Below the pieces are notes generated by a model that saw only the letters and a program-made list of their open reading frames with translations, made no database searches and had not been told where the DNA came from. Below, in pieces: positions 24,181 through 33,021 of a stretch of 64,000 bases of DNA. The stretch's first letter is position 1. Each line of letters begins with the position of its first letter. This DNA comes from JBKHXF01 sp046566145. GTDB taxonomy: Bacteria > Actinomycetota > Nitriliruptoria > Nitriliruptorales > Nitriliruptoraceae. Position numbers and translations under genes: made by a program. The DNA is taken from contig JBKHXF010000015.1 in the NCBI GenBank assembly GCA_046566145.1, forward strand, positions 1 to 64,000, read 5' to 3'.

Positions 24181-25400
24181 GCCGCCGGCGCGTCGTCCTG
24201 CTCGGCTCCACCGGCTCGATCGGGACCCAGGCGCTCGACGTCGTCGCTGCCCACCCGGACCGCTTCGAGGTCGTCGGGCTCGCCGCCGGCTCCGACGACA
24301 CCACCCTGGTGGCGCAGGCCCGCGAGCACGGCGTCGCCGACCTGGCGCTCGCCGACGCCGACGCGGCCCGCCGCGCCCGCGAGGCGCTGCCCGACGCACG
24401 GGTGCGTGACGGCGCCGCCGGTGTCGCCGAGCTCGCCGCCCACGCGGACGCCGACCTCGTCGTCAACGGCATCACCGGCGCGCGCGGCCTCGAGCCGACG
24501 CTCGCGGCGCTCGCCGAGGGCACCCCGGTGGCCCTCGCGAACAAGGAGTCGCTGATCGTCGGCGGCGACCTGGTCGTCGCCGCCGCGGAGCGCGCCGGCG
24601 GCCGCGCGTCGCACCTGGTGCCCGTCGACTCCGAGCACTCCGCGCTCGCCCAGTGCCTGCGCGCCGGCGCCGAGCGCGAGGTCGGCCGGCTGGTGCTGAC
24701 CGCGTCGGGCGGGCCGTTCCGCGGCCGCAGCCGCGAGGAGCTCGCCGCGGTCACCGTCGCGGAGGCGCTGGCCCACCCGACCTGGTCGATGGGGCCGGTC
24801 ATCACCGTGAACTCGGCGACCCTGATGAACAAGGGGCTCGAGCTGATCGAGGCCCACCTGCTGTTCGACGTGCCCTGGGACCGCCTCGACGTGGTGGTCC
24901 ACCCCCAGTCCGTGGTGCACTCGATGGTCGAGTTCGTCGACGGCTCGACCATCGCGCAGCTCTCGCCGCCCGACATGCGGCTGCCGATCCAGCTCGCCAT
25001 GGCCTGGCCGGAGCGGCTCGAGCACGCCTTCGTCGCGTGCGACTGGACGCGGGCCGCCGAGCTGACGTTCGAGCCGGTCGACCGGGACACCTTCGTGGCG
25101 CTCGACCTCGCCGAGGAGGTGGGCCGCCGGCGCGGCACCGCACCGGCGGTGCTCAACGCCGCCAACGAGCAGGCCGTCACGGCGTTCCTCGACGGGCGCC
25201 TCGGGTTCCTCCAGGTGGCCGAGGTGGTGGCCGACGTGGTCGAGGAGCACGCGTCCACGGGCGCGGGAACGCCGAACGACCTGCAGGACGTTCTCGACGC
25301 GGACGCCTGGGCGCGCCGCGCCGCCGACGCCCGCATCCGGGCCCGCACCCCCGTCCCCACCCACGCCCCTCCAGGGGGCACCACAGCAGGAGCACCATGA
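24177..25400 (+). CDS. dxr: 1-deoxy-D-xylulose 5-phosphate reductoisomerase
   Basis: Dxr performs the first committed step of the MEP isoprenoid pathway, using NADPH and a divalent metal. The 407-residue product begins with the dinucleotide motif VVLLGSTGSIGTQALDVV and has ALANKESLIVGG, the metal site VDSEHSA, LTASGGPFRG, MGPVITVNSATLMNKGLEL and PQSVVHSMVEFVDGS. The GTG start overlaps rlmN, and the stop overlaps the rip gene as ATGA, so the three are one unit. ispG of the same pathway lies two genes on. Confidence 0.97.
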   Translation: MSRRRVVLLGSTGSIGTQALDVVAAHPDRFEVVGLAAGSDDTTLVAQAREHGVADLALADADAARRAREALPDARVRDGAAGVAELAAHADADLVVNGITGARGLEPTLAALAEGTPVALANKESLIVGGDLVVAAAERAGGRASHLVPVDSEHSALAQCLRAGAEREVGRLVLTASGGPFRGRSREELAAVTVAEALAHPTWSMGPVITVNSATLMNKGLELIEAHLLFDVPWDRLDVVVHPQSVVHSMVEFVDGSTIAQLSPPDMRLPIQLAMAWPERLEHAFVACDWTRAAELTFEPVDRDTFVALDLAEEVGRRRGTAPAVLNAANEQAVTAFLDGRLGFLQVAEVVADVVEEHASTGAGTPNDLQDVLDADAWARRAADARIRARTPVPTHAPPGGTTAGAP

Positions 25401-26857
25401 GCGGCGGACTCGCCATCGTCGTCTTCGTGGTCGGCGTCATCGCGTCGATCATGGTCCACGAGTGGGGGCACTTCGCCACCGCGCGTCGCTTCGGCATGCG
25501 GGCCGACCGGTTCTTCCTGGGCTTCGGGCCGACCGTGTGGTCGACCCACCGCGGCGAGACCGAGTACGGCGTCAAGCTGCTGCCGCTGGGCGGGTTCGTG
25601 CGCATCAAGGGCATGACCCCCCTCGACGAGCGCCTCGCCCCGCTGGTCGACACCGTGCTCGACCCGGAGCGGCTCGCCGAGCAGCGGCGCGCCGAGGCGG
25701 AGCGCACCGGCACCGACGTGCTGGAGGCGCCGGCGGTCCCCACCACCGTCGTCGACCACCTCGAGGCCGTGCTGCGGGAGCGCGGCGCGCCGCGCGACGT
25801 CCGTGGCCGGATCGTGGAGCGCTACCGCGCGAACCTCGCGGGCGACGCCACGCCGGCCGAGGCCCGCACCCTGCTGACGCAGCTCGTGGCCTCCGAGGTC
25901 CCCGACACGGGCCGTGTCGGCGACCTGCACCACCGCCTCACGAGGGGCGACGAGGGACGCTTCTTCGCCGATCGGCCGGCGTGGCAGCGCGCCATCGTGC
26001 TCGCCTCCGGCTCCGCCCTGCACTGGGTGCAGGCCATCGTGCTGCTGTTCGTCGGGTTCCTGCTGTTCGGCACGACCGTGACCGTCCCGATCGTCGACGG
26101 GTTCGTCGACGGCCAGGTGACGCCCGCGCAGGAGGCGGGGCTCGAGGTCGGCGACCGCATCATCTCCGTCGCCGGGGTCGCCACCGACGACTTCGAGGAG
26201 CAGCGCGACCTGATCCGCGAGCGGCCCGGCGACGCCGTCCCGCTGGTCGTAGACCGCGAGGGCGAGCTCGTCAACCTGACGGTGGTGCCCGAGCCGACCG
26301 AGGACCCCGAGACGGGCGAGACCGTCGGGGTCGTCGGGTTCTTCCCCCGCCTGGAGGACCGGCCGCTGCCCGCCGACGAGGCGCTCTACCAGACGTTCGT
26401 CGGACCGGGCTCGTTCACCTCGATGTCGATCGAGACCGTCAAGGCCCTCGGCCGGGTGTTCGGGCCGGAGGGCATCGGGGCGCTCGTCGGGCAGCTCTCC
26501 GGCGAGCAGGAGCGCGCGGTCGACGGCGGCATCTCGATGGTCGGCGCGGCCAGCGCCGCCGGGCAGGGGACCGACGCGTTCGGGCCGCTGTTCCTGTTCG
26601 TGCTGCTCGCCTCGGTGAACGTCTTCGTCGGGATCTTCAACATCCTGCCGCTGCCACCGCTCGACGGCGGGCATCTCGCCGTCCTCGGCGTGGAGCGCGG
26701 CGTCAACGCGGTGCGCGGGCGGCTCGGCCGTCCGGCCGACTTCACCATCGACCCGCGCGCGGTCGCGGCCGTCGCCATCCCGGTGATCGCGCTGGTCGCC
26801 ACGGTCTCCGTCGGCCTGCTCTGGCTCGACATCACCAACCCGATCCGCATCGAGTGA
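25397..26857 (+). CDS. RseP/Rip-type site-2 intramembrane metalloprotease
   Basis: This 486-residue zinc protease cleaves membrane-embedded substrates such as anti-sigma factors. Helix 1 holds the HEWGH motif (His21, Glu22, His25). A PDZ domain (AQEAGLEVGDRIISVAGVATDDF) lies in the middle, and the second metal motif NILPLPPLDGGHL is near the end. An extra charged insertion of roughly 130 residues (about 75-190) sits between the first helix block and the PDZ domain. It lies between dxr and ispG, the usual place of the M. tuberculosis Rip1 homologue. Confidence 0.92.
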   Translation: MSGGLAIVVFVVGVIASIMVHEWGHFATARRFGMRADRFFLGFGPTVWSTHRGETEYGVKLLPLGGFVRIKGMTPLDERLAPLVDTVLDPERLAEQRRAEAERTGTDVLEAPAVPTTVVDHLEAVLRERGAPRDVRGRIVERYRANLAGDATPAEARTLLTQLVASEVPDTGRVGDLHHRLTRGDEGRFFADRPAWQRAIVLASGSALHWVQAIVLLFVGFLLFGTTVTVPIVDGFVDGQVTPAQEAGLEVGDRIISVAGVATDDFEEQRDLIRERPGDAVPLVVDREGELVNLTVVPEPTEDPETGETVGVVGFFPRLEDRPLPADEALYQTFVGPGSFTSMSIETVKALGRVFGPEGIGALVGQLSGEQERAVDGGISMVGAASAAGQGTDAFGPLFLFVLLASVNVFVGIFNILPLPPLDGGHLAVLGVERGVNAVRGRLGRPADFTIDPRAVAAVAIPVIALVATVSVGLLWLDITNPIRIE

Positions 26858-27007
26858 CGGCGCCGTGGTGGCCCCGGCCGTGCCCGTCCGGACGGACCGC
26901 CGGCGGTACCGTCGCCTCCGAACCACCGGTGCACCCCGGCGCCGCTCCGAGCGCCGCCGTGCCCCCGGCGCGCCACCACGGGCGTGCCACGTGAGGAGAG
27001 CCCCGCC

Positions 27008-28177
27008 GTGACCACCGAGCTGCCCATCGTCGGCCAGCAGGCCGACCCCGCCGCCAGCCCCACGACGGCCGGTCCGGTGCGCCGCCGCACCCGGCAGATC
27101 ACCCTCGGGCCGGTGGGCGTCGGCTCCGAGCACCCCGTCACCGTCCAGACGATGACGGTGACGCCGACCCACGAGATCGACGCCACGCTGCAGGCCATCG
27201 CCATGGTGCAGGCCGCCGGCGCCGACATCGTCCGCGTCGCGGTCCCGCGCCGCGAGGACGCCGACGCCCTGCGGCACATCGCGGAGCACAGCCAGATCCC
27301 GGTCATCGCCGACATCCACTTCCAGTGGAAGTACGCGGTCGCGGCGATCGAGGCGGGCTGCGCGGGTGTGCGCATCAACCCGGGCAACATCAAGAAGCAC
27401 GAGAAGGTCCGGCTCATCGGCGACATGGCCGGGGAGCGCGGCACGGCCATCCGGATCGGCGTGAACGGTGGCTCGCTCGAGGACGAGGTCCTCGAGGAGT
27501 TCGGCGGCCCGACCCCCGAGGCGATGGTCGAGTCGGCGCTGCGCGAGGTCCGCCTGCTCGAGGACGTCGACTTCTACAACACCAAGATCTCGGTGAAGCA
27601 CTCCGACCCGTGGGTCATGATCCAGACCTACCGGCTGCTCGCCGAGCGCTGCGACTACCCGCTCCACCTCGGCGTCACCGAGGCGGGCCCGAAGTACTCG
27701 GGCAGCGTGAAGTCCGCCATCGGCATCGGGACGCTGCTCGCCGAGGGCATCGGCGACACGATCCGTGTGTCCCTGTCGGCCGACCCCATCGAGGAGGTCA
27801 AGGCCGGGCTGCTGCTGCTCGAGAACCTGCACCTGCGCGAGCGCGGCCTCGACGTGGTGTCGTGCCCGTCGTGCGGCCGGGCGCAGGTCGACGTCTGGAA
27901 GCTCGCCGAGGACGTGCAGAAGGGCCTCGAGGGCAAGATCGACGTCCCGATGCGCGTCGCGGTCATGGGCTGCGTCGTCAACGGCCCGGGCGAGGCGCGC
28001 GAGGCCGACCTCGGCGTGGCGGCAGGCAACGGCAAGGGCGAGATCATCCGCAAGGGCGAGCGCATCGCGACCGTCCAGGAGGAGGACATCGTCGAGGCGA
28101 TGATCCACTTCGCCGAGGAGCTCGCCGACGAGATCCGCGCCGAGCGCGGGGAGGGCACCCCCGTCGTCGTGCGGTGA
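27008..28177 (+). CDS. ispG: 4-hydroxy-3-methylbut-2-enyl diphosphate synthase IspG
   Basis: IspG is the penultimate MEP-pathway enzyme and needs a [4Fe-4S] cluster. The 389-residue product carries VQTMTVTPTHEIDATLQ, ADIVRVAVPRREDADAL, IADIHFQWKYA, GVRINPGNI and LHLGVTEAG. Cysteine ligands lie in VVSCPSCGR and MGCVVNGPGEA. The GTG at 27008 is preferred over one at 26984, with GAGGAGAG ten bases upstream. Unlike in many actinobacteria, proS does not follow; an ABC transporter on the other strand does. Confidence 0.96.
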   Translation: MTTELPIVGQQADPAASPTTAGPVRRRTRQITLGPVGVGSEHPVTVQTMTVTPTHEIDATLQAIAMVQAAGADIVRVAVPRREDADALRHIAEHSQIPVIADIHFQWKYAVAAIEAGCAGVRINPGNIKKHEKVRLIGDMAGERGTAIRIGVNGGSLEDEVLEEFGGPTPEAMVESALREVRLLEDVDFYNTKISVKHSDPWVMIQTYRLLAERCDYPLHLGVTEAGPKYSGSVKSAIGIGTLLAEGIGDTIRVSLSADPIEEVKAGLLLLENLHLRERGLDVVSCPSCGRAQVDVWKLAEDVQKGLEGKIDVPMRVAVMGCVVNGPGEAREADLGVAAGNGKGEIIRKGERIATVQEEDIVEAMIHFAEELADEIRAERGEGTPVVVR

Positions 28178-28196
28178 GGTCGTCGACCAGCCGGCG

Positions 28197-28955
28197 TCAG
28201 CGGCGCAGCAGCGCGGCGAAGCGGCGGCCCGCCACCCAGGTCCCCGCGACGCCGAGGACGAGCAGCAGGGCCGCGTTGCCGAGCATCGACCAGCTCGGCG
28301 CGCCCAGCATCAGCCCCCGCACCAGCACGGTCCCGTGGTACAGCGGCGACAGCAGCGTCAGCCGCTGCACCAGCGGCGGGACCGCCTCCAACGGGTAGAA
28401 CGTCGCGGAGAACAGGAACAGCGGCAGCGTCGCGAGCGTGACGAGGTCGAGGTCCTGCCAGCTGCGCATGAACGTGGACGCGGCCATCCCGAGCGCCGCG
28501 AACGCGAACCCGATGAGCAGGGCCGCCGGCAGCGCCAGCACGGTCCACCACGACCGGGCGAGGCCCAGGACCGTCGCGACCACGAGGAAGCCCACCGCGT
28601 AGAGCGCGCCCCGCAGCAGCGCCGTCGCCGCCTCGCCCACGGCGATGTCGCGCGGCTCCATCGGGGTGGCGAGGACCGCGTCGTAGGTGCGGGCGAAGCG
28701 CAGCTTGAAGAACACGTTGAAGGTCGACTCGAACGCCGCCCCGTTCATCGCCGACGCGGCGAGCAGCGCGGGGGCCACGAAGGCCGCGTAGGCGACGGGA
28801 CGCCCGTCGGGGCCGGCGACCTCGCCCACGAGCGCACCGATCCCGATGCCGACCGCGAACAGGTAGAACACCGGCTCGACGAACCCGCTCACGACCACGC
28901 CGAAGGTCCGGCGCTGGGCCAGCAGGTTGCGGTGCAGCAGGTGCCCGGCCCTCAC
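28197..28955 (-). CDS. ABC-2 type permease (distal)
   Basis: The 252-residue product is an ABC-2 membrane component with six predicted helices and the family stretch LATPMEPRDIAVGEAATALLRG and LPLFLFSATFYPLEAVPPLV. It is the third gene of an operon; its GTG overlaps the stop of the preceding permease (GTGA). With the ATPase it should form an exporter, of which NodJ and DrrB are relatives. The substrate cannot be told. It is convergent with ispG, 19 bases apart. Confidence 0.88.
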   Translation of the reverse strand: MRAGHLLHRNLLAQRRTFGVVVSGFVEPVFYLFAVGIGIGALVGEVAGPDGRPVAYAAFVAPALLAASAMNGAAFESTFNVFFKLRFARTYDAVLATPMEPRDIAVGEAATALLRGALYAVGFLVVATVLGLARSWWTVLALPAALLIGFAFAALGMAASTFMRSWQDLDLVTLATLPLFLFSATFYPLEAVPPLVQRLTLLSPLYHGTVLVRGLMLGAPSWSMLGNAALLLVLGVAGTWVAGRRFAALLRR

Positions 28956-29746
28956 GGCGTCACCCGCCGGGCGATGGCGCGGCGGGCGGCGAGCCCACCG
29001 AGAGTCAGGACGGCGACCTGCACGGCCACGTGGGCCGCCGGGTGCCACGCCGGCGGTGCGCCGGTCACCACCGAGCGCACCAGCTCGACCCCGTGCCACA
29101 GCGGCGTGAGGACCGCGAGCGGTTCGACGGCGTCGGGCAGCTGCGACACCGGGAAGAACGTCCCGGAGAACAGGAACAGCGGCACGACCCCGTAGCGGAA
29201 CACGAACGTGAGCCGCTGGTGGTCGGGTGAGGAGGCCGCCACGGCCGTCATCGGCGCGCAGAAGGCGAGGCCGACCAGCACGGCCGCCGGCGCGGCCGCG
29301 AGGCCGCGCACGAGCGGGGCGACGTCGAAGGCCACGAGCACCACGGCGAACCAGAGTGCCACCAGCAGCAGCCGCGCCGCGACCCAGAGCAGGTGACCGC
29401 CGACGAGCTGGGCCGGCGTGACCGGCGTCGCGAGCACCGCCCGGTAGGTCCTGCGCCACTCGACCCCGGCCAGCACGGGCCAGGCGCCGTCGCCGGCGCC
29501 GACCTGCATCGCGGTGGCGGCCAGCAGCCCGGGCCCGAGGAACTGCAGGTAGGGGACGTCGAGCGCCGTGTCGCCCGCGCCGCGGTCGACGAGCCCACCG
29601 AGCCCGAGCCCCATCGCGGCGAGGTAGAGCACGGGGGTGAGGAAGCTCGACACCGCCGAGCCGCGCCACGAGCGCCGGTAGGCCCGGGCGGCACCCTCGG
29701 CGACGTGCAGGGCGCCACGGAGCTCCACCAGCACGCCGGCGGCCAC
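28952..29746 (-). CDS. ABC-2 type permease (proximal)
   Basis: The 264-residue product is a second ABC-2 permease related to its downstream neighbour, with WRRTYRAVLATPVTPAQLVGGHL and VPLFLFSGTFFPVSQLPDAVEPLAVLTPLWHG. The two permeases are probably paralogues that form a heterodimer with one ATPase. The GTG at 29746 lies one base after the ATPase stop, so translation is coupled. The cargo is unknown; drug or lipid-linked compounds are typical for the family. Confidence 0.88.
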   Translation of the reverse strand: MAAGVLVELRGALHVAEGAARAYRRSWRGSAVSSFLTPVLYLAAMGLGLGGLVDRGAGDTALDVPYLQFLGPGLLAATAMQVGAGDGAWPVLAGVEWRRTYRAVLATPVTPAQLVGGHLLWVAARLLLVALWFAVVLVAFDVAPLVRGLAAAPAAVLVGLAFCAPMTAVAASSPDHQRLTFVFRYGVVPLFLFSGTFFPVSQLPDAVEPLAVLTPLWHGVELVRSVVTGAPPAWHPAAHVAVQVAVLTLGGLAARRAIARRVTP

Positions 29747-29747
29747 G

Positions 29748-30683
29748 TCAGGCCTCGACCAGGGTGCGGCCGGTCAGCGCGAGGAACACGTCCTCGAGGC
29801 TGGAGCGCCGCACCAGCGTCTGCGCGACCGCGACGTCGCGCCGCTCGACGGCGGCCACGGTCGCGTCGGCGTCGTCGGTGTAGAGCAGCACCCGGTCCCG
29901 GAGCAGCTCCACGCGCTCGGCCGTGCCCTCGAGCTGGCCGTCGAGCTGCTGCGGGTCGAGCCCGGGTGCGAGCCGCAGCTCCACGACCTCGCGGGAGACG
30001 TGCTCGGCGATGAGCTCGCGCGGTGAGCCCTCGGTCACGATGCGGCCGCGGTCCATGACGACGAGCCGGTCGCAGAGCTGCTCGGCCTCGTCCATGTAGT
30101 GGGTGGTGAGGATGAGCGTCGTCCCCTGCTGCTTGAGCCGGTAGAGCCGGTCCCACAGCAGCTGCCGGGCCTGCGGGTCGAGCCCGGTCGTGGGCTCGTC
30201 GAGCAGCAGCAGGTCGGGCTCGTTCACGAGCCCCCGCGCGATGGTGAGGCGCCGCTTCATGCCGCCCGAGAGCGGCTCCACGGGCGAGTCGGCCCGGTCG
30301 GCGAGCTGGGCGAACTCCAGCAGCTCGTCGGCCCGCCGGCGGGCGTCGGCCCGGGGGATGCCGAAGTAGCGGGCGTAGACCAGCAGGTTCTCGCGGACGG
30401 TCAGCTCGAGGTCGAGGTTGTCCTCCTGCGGGACCACCCCGAGACGGGCGCGGATCGCGGGCCCGTCGGTCGCCGGGTCCATGCCGAGCACCCGCAGCGT
30501 CCCACTGGTCGGCGGTGACGTCGCGGCGATCATCCGCATGGCGGACGACTTGCCGGCACCGTTGGGGCCGAGGAAGCCGAAGGCCTCGCCGGCGCGCACG
30601 ACGACGTCGATGCCGTCGACGGCGACGAGGTCGCCGAAGCGCTTGGTCAGGCCCGAGGCCTCGACGAGGAGGGGTGTGGTCAC
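29748..30683 (-). CDS. ABC transporter ATP-binding protein (DrrA/NodI type)
   Basis: The 311-residue ATPase has Walker A GPNGAGKSS, the Q loop in VVPQEDNLD, the signature LSGGMKRR, Walker B LLLLDEPTTGLD and the switch His in ILTTHYMDEAEQ. A C-terminal extension (about 220-311) resembles that of DrrA/CcmA-type exporters. The GTG is separated from a TAGGGT box by 7 bases, predicting a leaderless mRNA for the whole three-gene operon. The -10 overlaps a plus-strand box aimed at the rimP operon. Confidence 0.92.
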   Translation of the reverse strand: MTTPLLVEASGLTKRFGDLVAVDGIDVVVRAGEAFGFLGPNGAGKSSAMRMIAATSPPTSGTLRVLGMDPATDGPAIRARLGVVPQEDNLDLELTVRENLLVYARYFGIPRADARRRADELLEFAQLADRADSPVEPLSGGMKRRLTIARGLVNEPDLLLLDEPTTGLDPQARQLLWDRLYRLKQQGTTLILTTHYMDEAEQLCDRLVVMDRGRIVTEGSPRELIAEHVSREVVELRLAPGLDPQQLDGQLEGTAERVELLRDRVLLYTDDADATVAAVERRDVAVAQTLVRRSSLEDVFLALTGRTLVEA

Positions 30684-30690
30684 CCGCCGG

Positions 30691-30700
30691 ACCCTACCGT
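30691..30700. promoter_or_regulatory. Bidirectional -10 element between the ABC operon and rimP
   Basis: The 10-mer ACCCTACCGT reads TAGGGT on the minus strand (30696 to 30691) and TACCGT on the plus strand (30695-30700), sharing the central TA. The minus box is 7 bases from the ATPase GTG. A further plus-strand TACGGT lies at 30727-30732. Confidence 0.5.
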
Positions 30701-30800
30701 CCGTGGCACCCCCTGACGGCCTCTGGTACGGTCGCGCGTCGACCGACGGGTGGCACGCCTCCCGTCACCTGCCACACGCACACCAACCGAGATCGCGCGT

Positions 30801-30827
30801 ACGGCCGGCCCTCGCGGGGCCGGCCGT
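30801..30827 (+). promoter_or_regulatory. Stem-loop in the rimP-nusA operon leader
   Basis: A perfect 11-bp inverted repeat (ACGGCCGGCCC / GGGCCGGCCGT) with the loop TCGCG lies about 60 bases before rimP. It could be an attenuator; no T-tract follows. Confidence 0.5.
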
Positions 30828-30887
30828 CGACGTTCCGGGCGCAGCACCGACCAGACCGCACGCACCGACCGAGACGGAAGACACCCC

Positions 30888-31367
30888 GTGGCCGCAGCCG
30901 ACCGTGACCTGCCGGGTCGCATCAGCGCGCTCGCGTCACCCCACGCCGACGAGCTCGGCGTGGAGCTCGTCGACGTCGAGGTGAAGGGCCAGCGCGGCAG
31001 CCGGGTCGTGCGGCTCGTCGCCGACGCGGACGACGGCCTCGACCTCGACCTCATCGCCGAGCTGTCGCGGCGCGTCGGGGACCTGCTCGACGCCGACGAC
31101 GTGATCCCGGGCCAGTACACGCTCGAGGTCAGCTCGCCCGGCGTGGACCGACCGCTGCGCTCCCCGCGCCAGTTCCGGCGCAACGTCGGTCGAGACGTCC
31201 GCGTCGTGCGCACCCGTGACGCGATCGACCGCGGGGAGAAGGGCGAGGTCACCGGCCGGCTCTCCGACGCCGACGACGAGCAGCTCGTGCTCGCGGTCGA
31301 CAAGGGCCGCCGGCTGGTCGTCCCGCTCGCCGACGTCGACCACGGACGGATCGTCCTGCCCTGGTGA
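30888..31367 (+). CDS. rimP: Ribosome maturation factor RimP
   Basis: RimP binds the 30S subunit early in assembly. The 159-residue product has LGVELVDVEVKGQRGSRVVRLVAD, the conserved core YTLEVSSPGVDRPLRS, and a C-terminal Sm-like part ending in GRIVLPW. The GTG at 30888 follows GGAAG and starts the family-like sequence; an open upstream extension is rejected. It leads the rimP-nusA-ylxR-infB operon, universal in bacteria. Confidence 0.93.
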   Translation: MAAADRDLPGRISALASPHADELGVELVDVEVKGQRGSRVVRLVADADDGLDLDLIAELSRRVGDLLDADDVIPGQYTLEVSSPGVDRPLRSPRQFRRNVGRDVRVVRTRDAIDRGEKGEVTGRLSDADDEQLVLAVDKGRRLVVPLADVDHGRIVLPW

Positions 31368-31452
31368 CGCCGACCCGGACCGCCTGCCGCACCACCACCC
31401 GCCGCACCACCACAGCCACCCACCCGCCGACCCCACGTGAGGAGCGAACGCC

Positions 31453-32592
31453 GTGAAGATCGACATCGACGCGCTGCGGCAGATCGAGCGCGAGAAGTCC
31501 ATCGACTTCCACACGGTCGTGGAGGCCCTCGAGGCCGCGCTCGCGTCCGCCTACAAGCGCTCCAAGGAGTCCACGGCCGACGAGGCCCGCGTGGTGGTCG
31601 ACCGCATCACCGGCGAGGTGACCCTGTTCGCGCAGGAGCTCGACGACGAGGGCAACGTCGTCAGCGAGTGGCAGGAGGAGCCCAACGACTTCGGCCGCAT
31701 CGTCGCCCAGACCGCGAAGCAGGTCCTCCTCCAGCGCCTGCGCGAGGCCGAGCGCGAGGCCACCTACGGCGAGTTCGTCGGCCGCGAGGGCGACATCGTC
31801 TCCGGCACCGTGAGCCAGCAGGGCAACGTGACGCTGATCGAGCTCGGGCGCACCGAGGCGCTGCTGCCGTTCGCGGAGCAGGTCCCCAACGAGCGCCTCG
31901 ACCACGGCGGCCACACCCGGGCGCTGGTCATCGAGGTCCGTCGCCAGCAGCGTGGGGCCCAGATCGTCTGCTCCCGCACCCACCCGGGTCTCGTCGCCGC
32001 CATGTTCGCCCTCGAGGTGCCCGAGATCGAGGACGGCACCGTCGAGATCAAGGCCATCGCCCGCGAGGCGGGGCACCGCTCGAAGGTCGCCGTCGTCAGC
32101 CACGACGAGAACGTCGACGCGGTCGGCGCGTGCGTCGGCCCCGGCGGCCAGCGTGCCAAGGGCGTCCAGCGCGAGCTGCACAACGAGGAGCTCGAGCGCA
32201 TCGACATCGTGCGCTGGTCCGACGACCCCCAGGAGCTCGTCGCGAACGCGCTGTCGCCCGCGAAGGTGACCGCCGTCTACCTCTACCCGGACGACGCGAC
32301 CGCCATGGTCGTGGTGCCGGACTACCAGCTCTCGCTGGCCATCGGCCGCGAGGGGCAGAACGCCCGCCTCGCGGCCCGCCTCACGGGCTGGCGCATCGAC
32401 ATCAAGTCGGAGAGCCAGTTCGACGAGGAGCAGCGCGCCTTCCAGGAGGCGTTCGAGAAGGGCCTCATCGACGAGTTCGGCAACCCGCTCTCGGACGAGG
32501 GCGTGGCCGCCATCGAGGCCGCCTACGAGTCGGCACAGCAGGTCCGCGAGGACGTGCTGGACGAGGAGGACGACGTGGAGGCGGACGCCTGA
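31453..32592 (+). CDS. nusA: Transcription termination/antitermination factor NusA
   Basis: NusA binds RNA polymerase and nascent RNA. The 379-residue product has an N-terminal polymerase-binding domain (about 1-125), an S1 domain (EGDIVSGTVSQQGNVTLIEL), a KH1 region (GACVGPGGQRAKGVQRELHNEELERIDIV) and a KH2 region (LAIGREGQNARLAARLTGWRIDI). It lacks the C-terminal AR repeats of E. coli, as expected for actinobacteria. A short acidic tail closes it. GTG 31453 follows GTGAGGAG. Confidence 0.96.
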   Translation: MKIDIDALRQIEREKSIDFHTVVEALEAALASAYKRSKESTADEARVVVDRITGEVTLFAQELDDEGNVVSEWQEEPNDFGRIVAQTAKQVLLQRLREAEREATYGEFVGREGDIVSGTVSQQGNVTLIELGRTEALLPFAEQVPNERLDHGGHTRALVIEVRRQQRGAQIVCSRTHPGLVAAMFALEVPEIEDGTVEIKAIAREAGHRSKVAVVSHDENVDAVGACVGPGGQRAKGVQRELHNEELERIDIVRWSDDPQELVANALSPAKVTAVYLYPDDATAMVVVPDYQLSLAIGREGQNARLAARLTGWRIDIKSESQFDEEQRAFQEAFEKGLIDEFGNPLSDEGVAAIEAAYESAQQVREDVLDEEDDVEADA

Positions 32593-32706
32593 GCCACGGT
32601 CGCGGACCGGTACCACCGCACTCGGTGGGTCCGGCTCGCGCCACCCGGGGGACGGCCGTCCGGCCGCACACCGGTTCGAAGTCCCAGCAACGACAGGAGT
32701 ACGCTG

Positions 32707-33021
32707 GTGCGCGCAGCGCCCCGACGCACCTGCGTCGGCTGCCGCGAGAAGCGTGAGAAGGATCACCTGCTCCGCCTGACCCGGACCCCCCACGGGGTGC
32801 GGTTCGACCCGGAGCAACGCTTCGAAGGCAGAGGCGCCTACGTCTGCCCCCACCCCGAGTGCGCCGCCCTGGCGGCGGCTCGCGACGGGTGGGCCGTACG
32901 TCGGGCGCTCCGCGGCGCGCCAGCAGCAGAGGTGCGAGCGGCTCTCGAACAGCTCACCACCGCCATCGGTGGTGCGCCGAGCCCCGAGCCCGACAGCACC
33001 GTGAGGAGCGAGAACGCGTGA
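32707..33021 (+). CDS. YlxR family RNA-binding protein
   Basis: The 104-residue product has the YlxR (DUF448) hallmarks: RRTCVGCREKREKDHLLRL and GRGAYVCPHPEC, with basic surface residues suited to nucleic acid binding. YlxR always lies between nusA and infB in Gram-positive bacteria; some homologues regulate transcription. The GTG start is 7 bases after AGGAG. Its stop overlaps infB as GTGA. Confidence 0.93.
   Translation: MRAAPRRTCVGCREKREKDHLLRLTRTPHGVRFDPEQRFEGRGAYVCPHPECAALAAARDGWAVRRALRGAPAAEVRAALEQLTTAIGGAPSPEPDSTVRSENA

Noticed and set aside
32660..32700. tRNA T-arm-like GGTTCGAAGTCCC upstream of ylxR
   Set aside because: The flanking bases do not form a 5-bp T-stem and no acceptor or anticodon stem is present.
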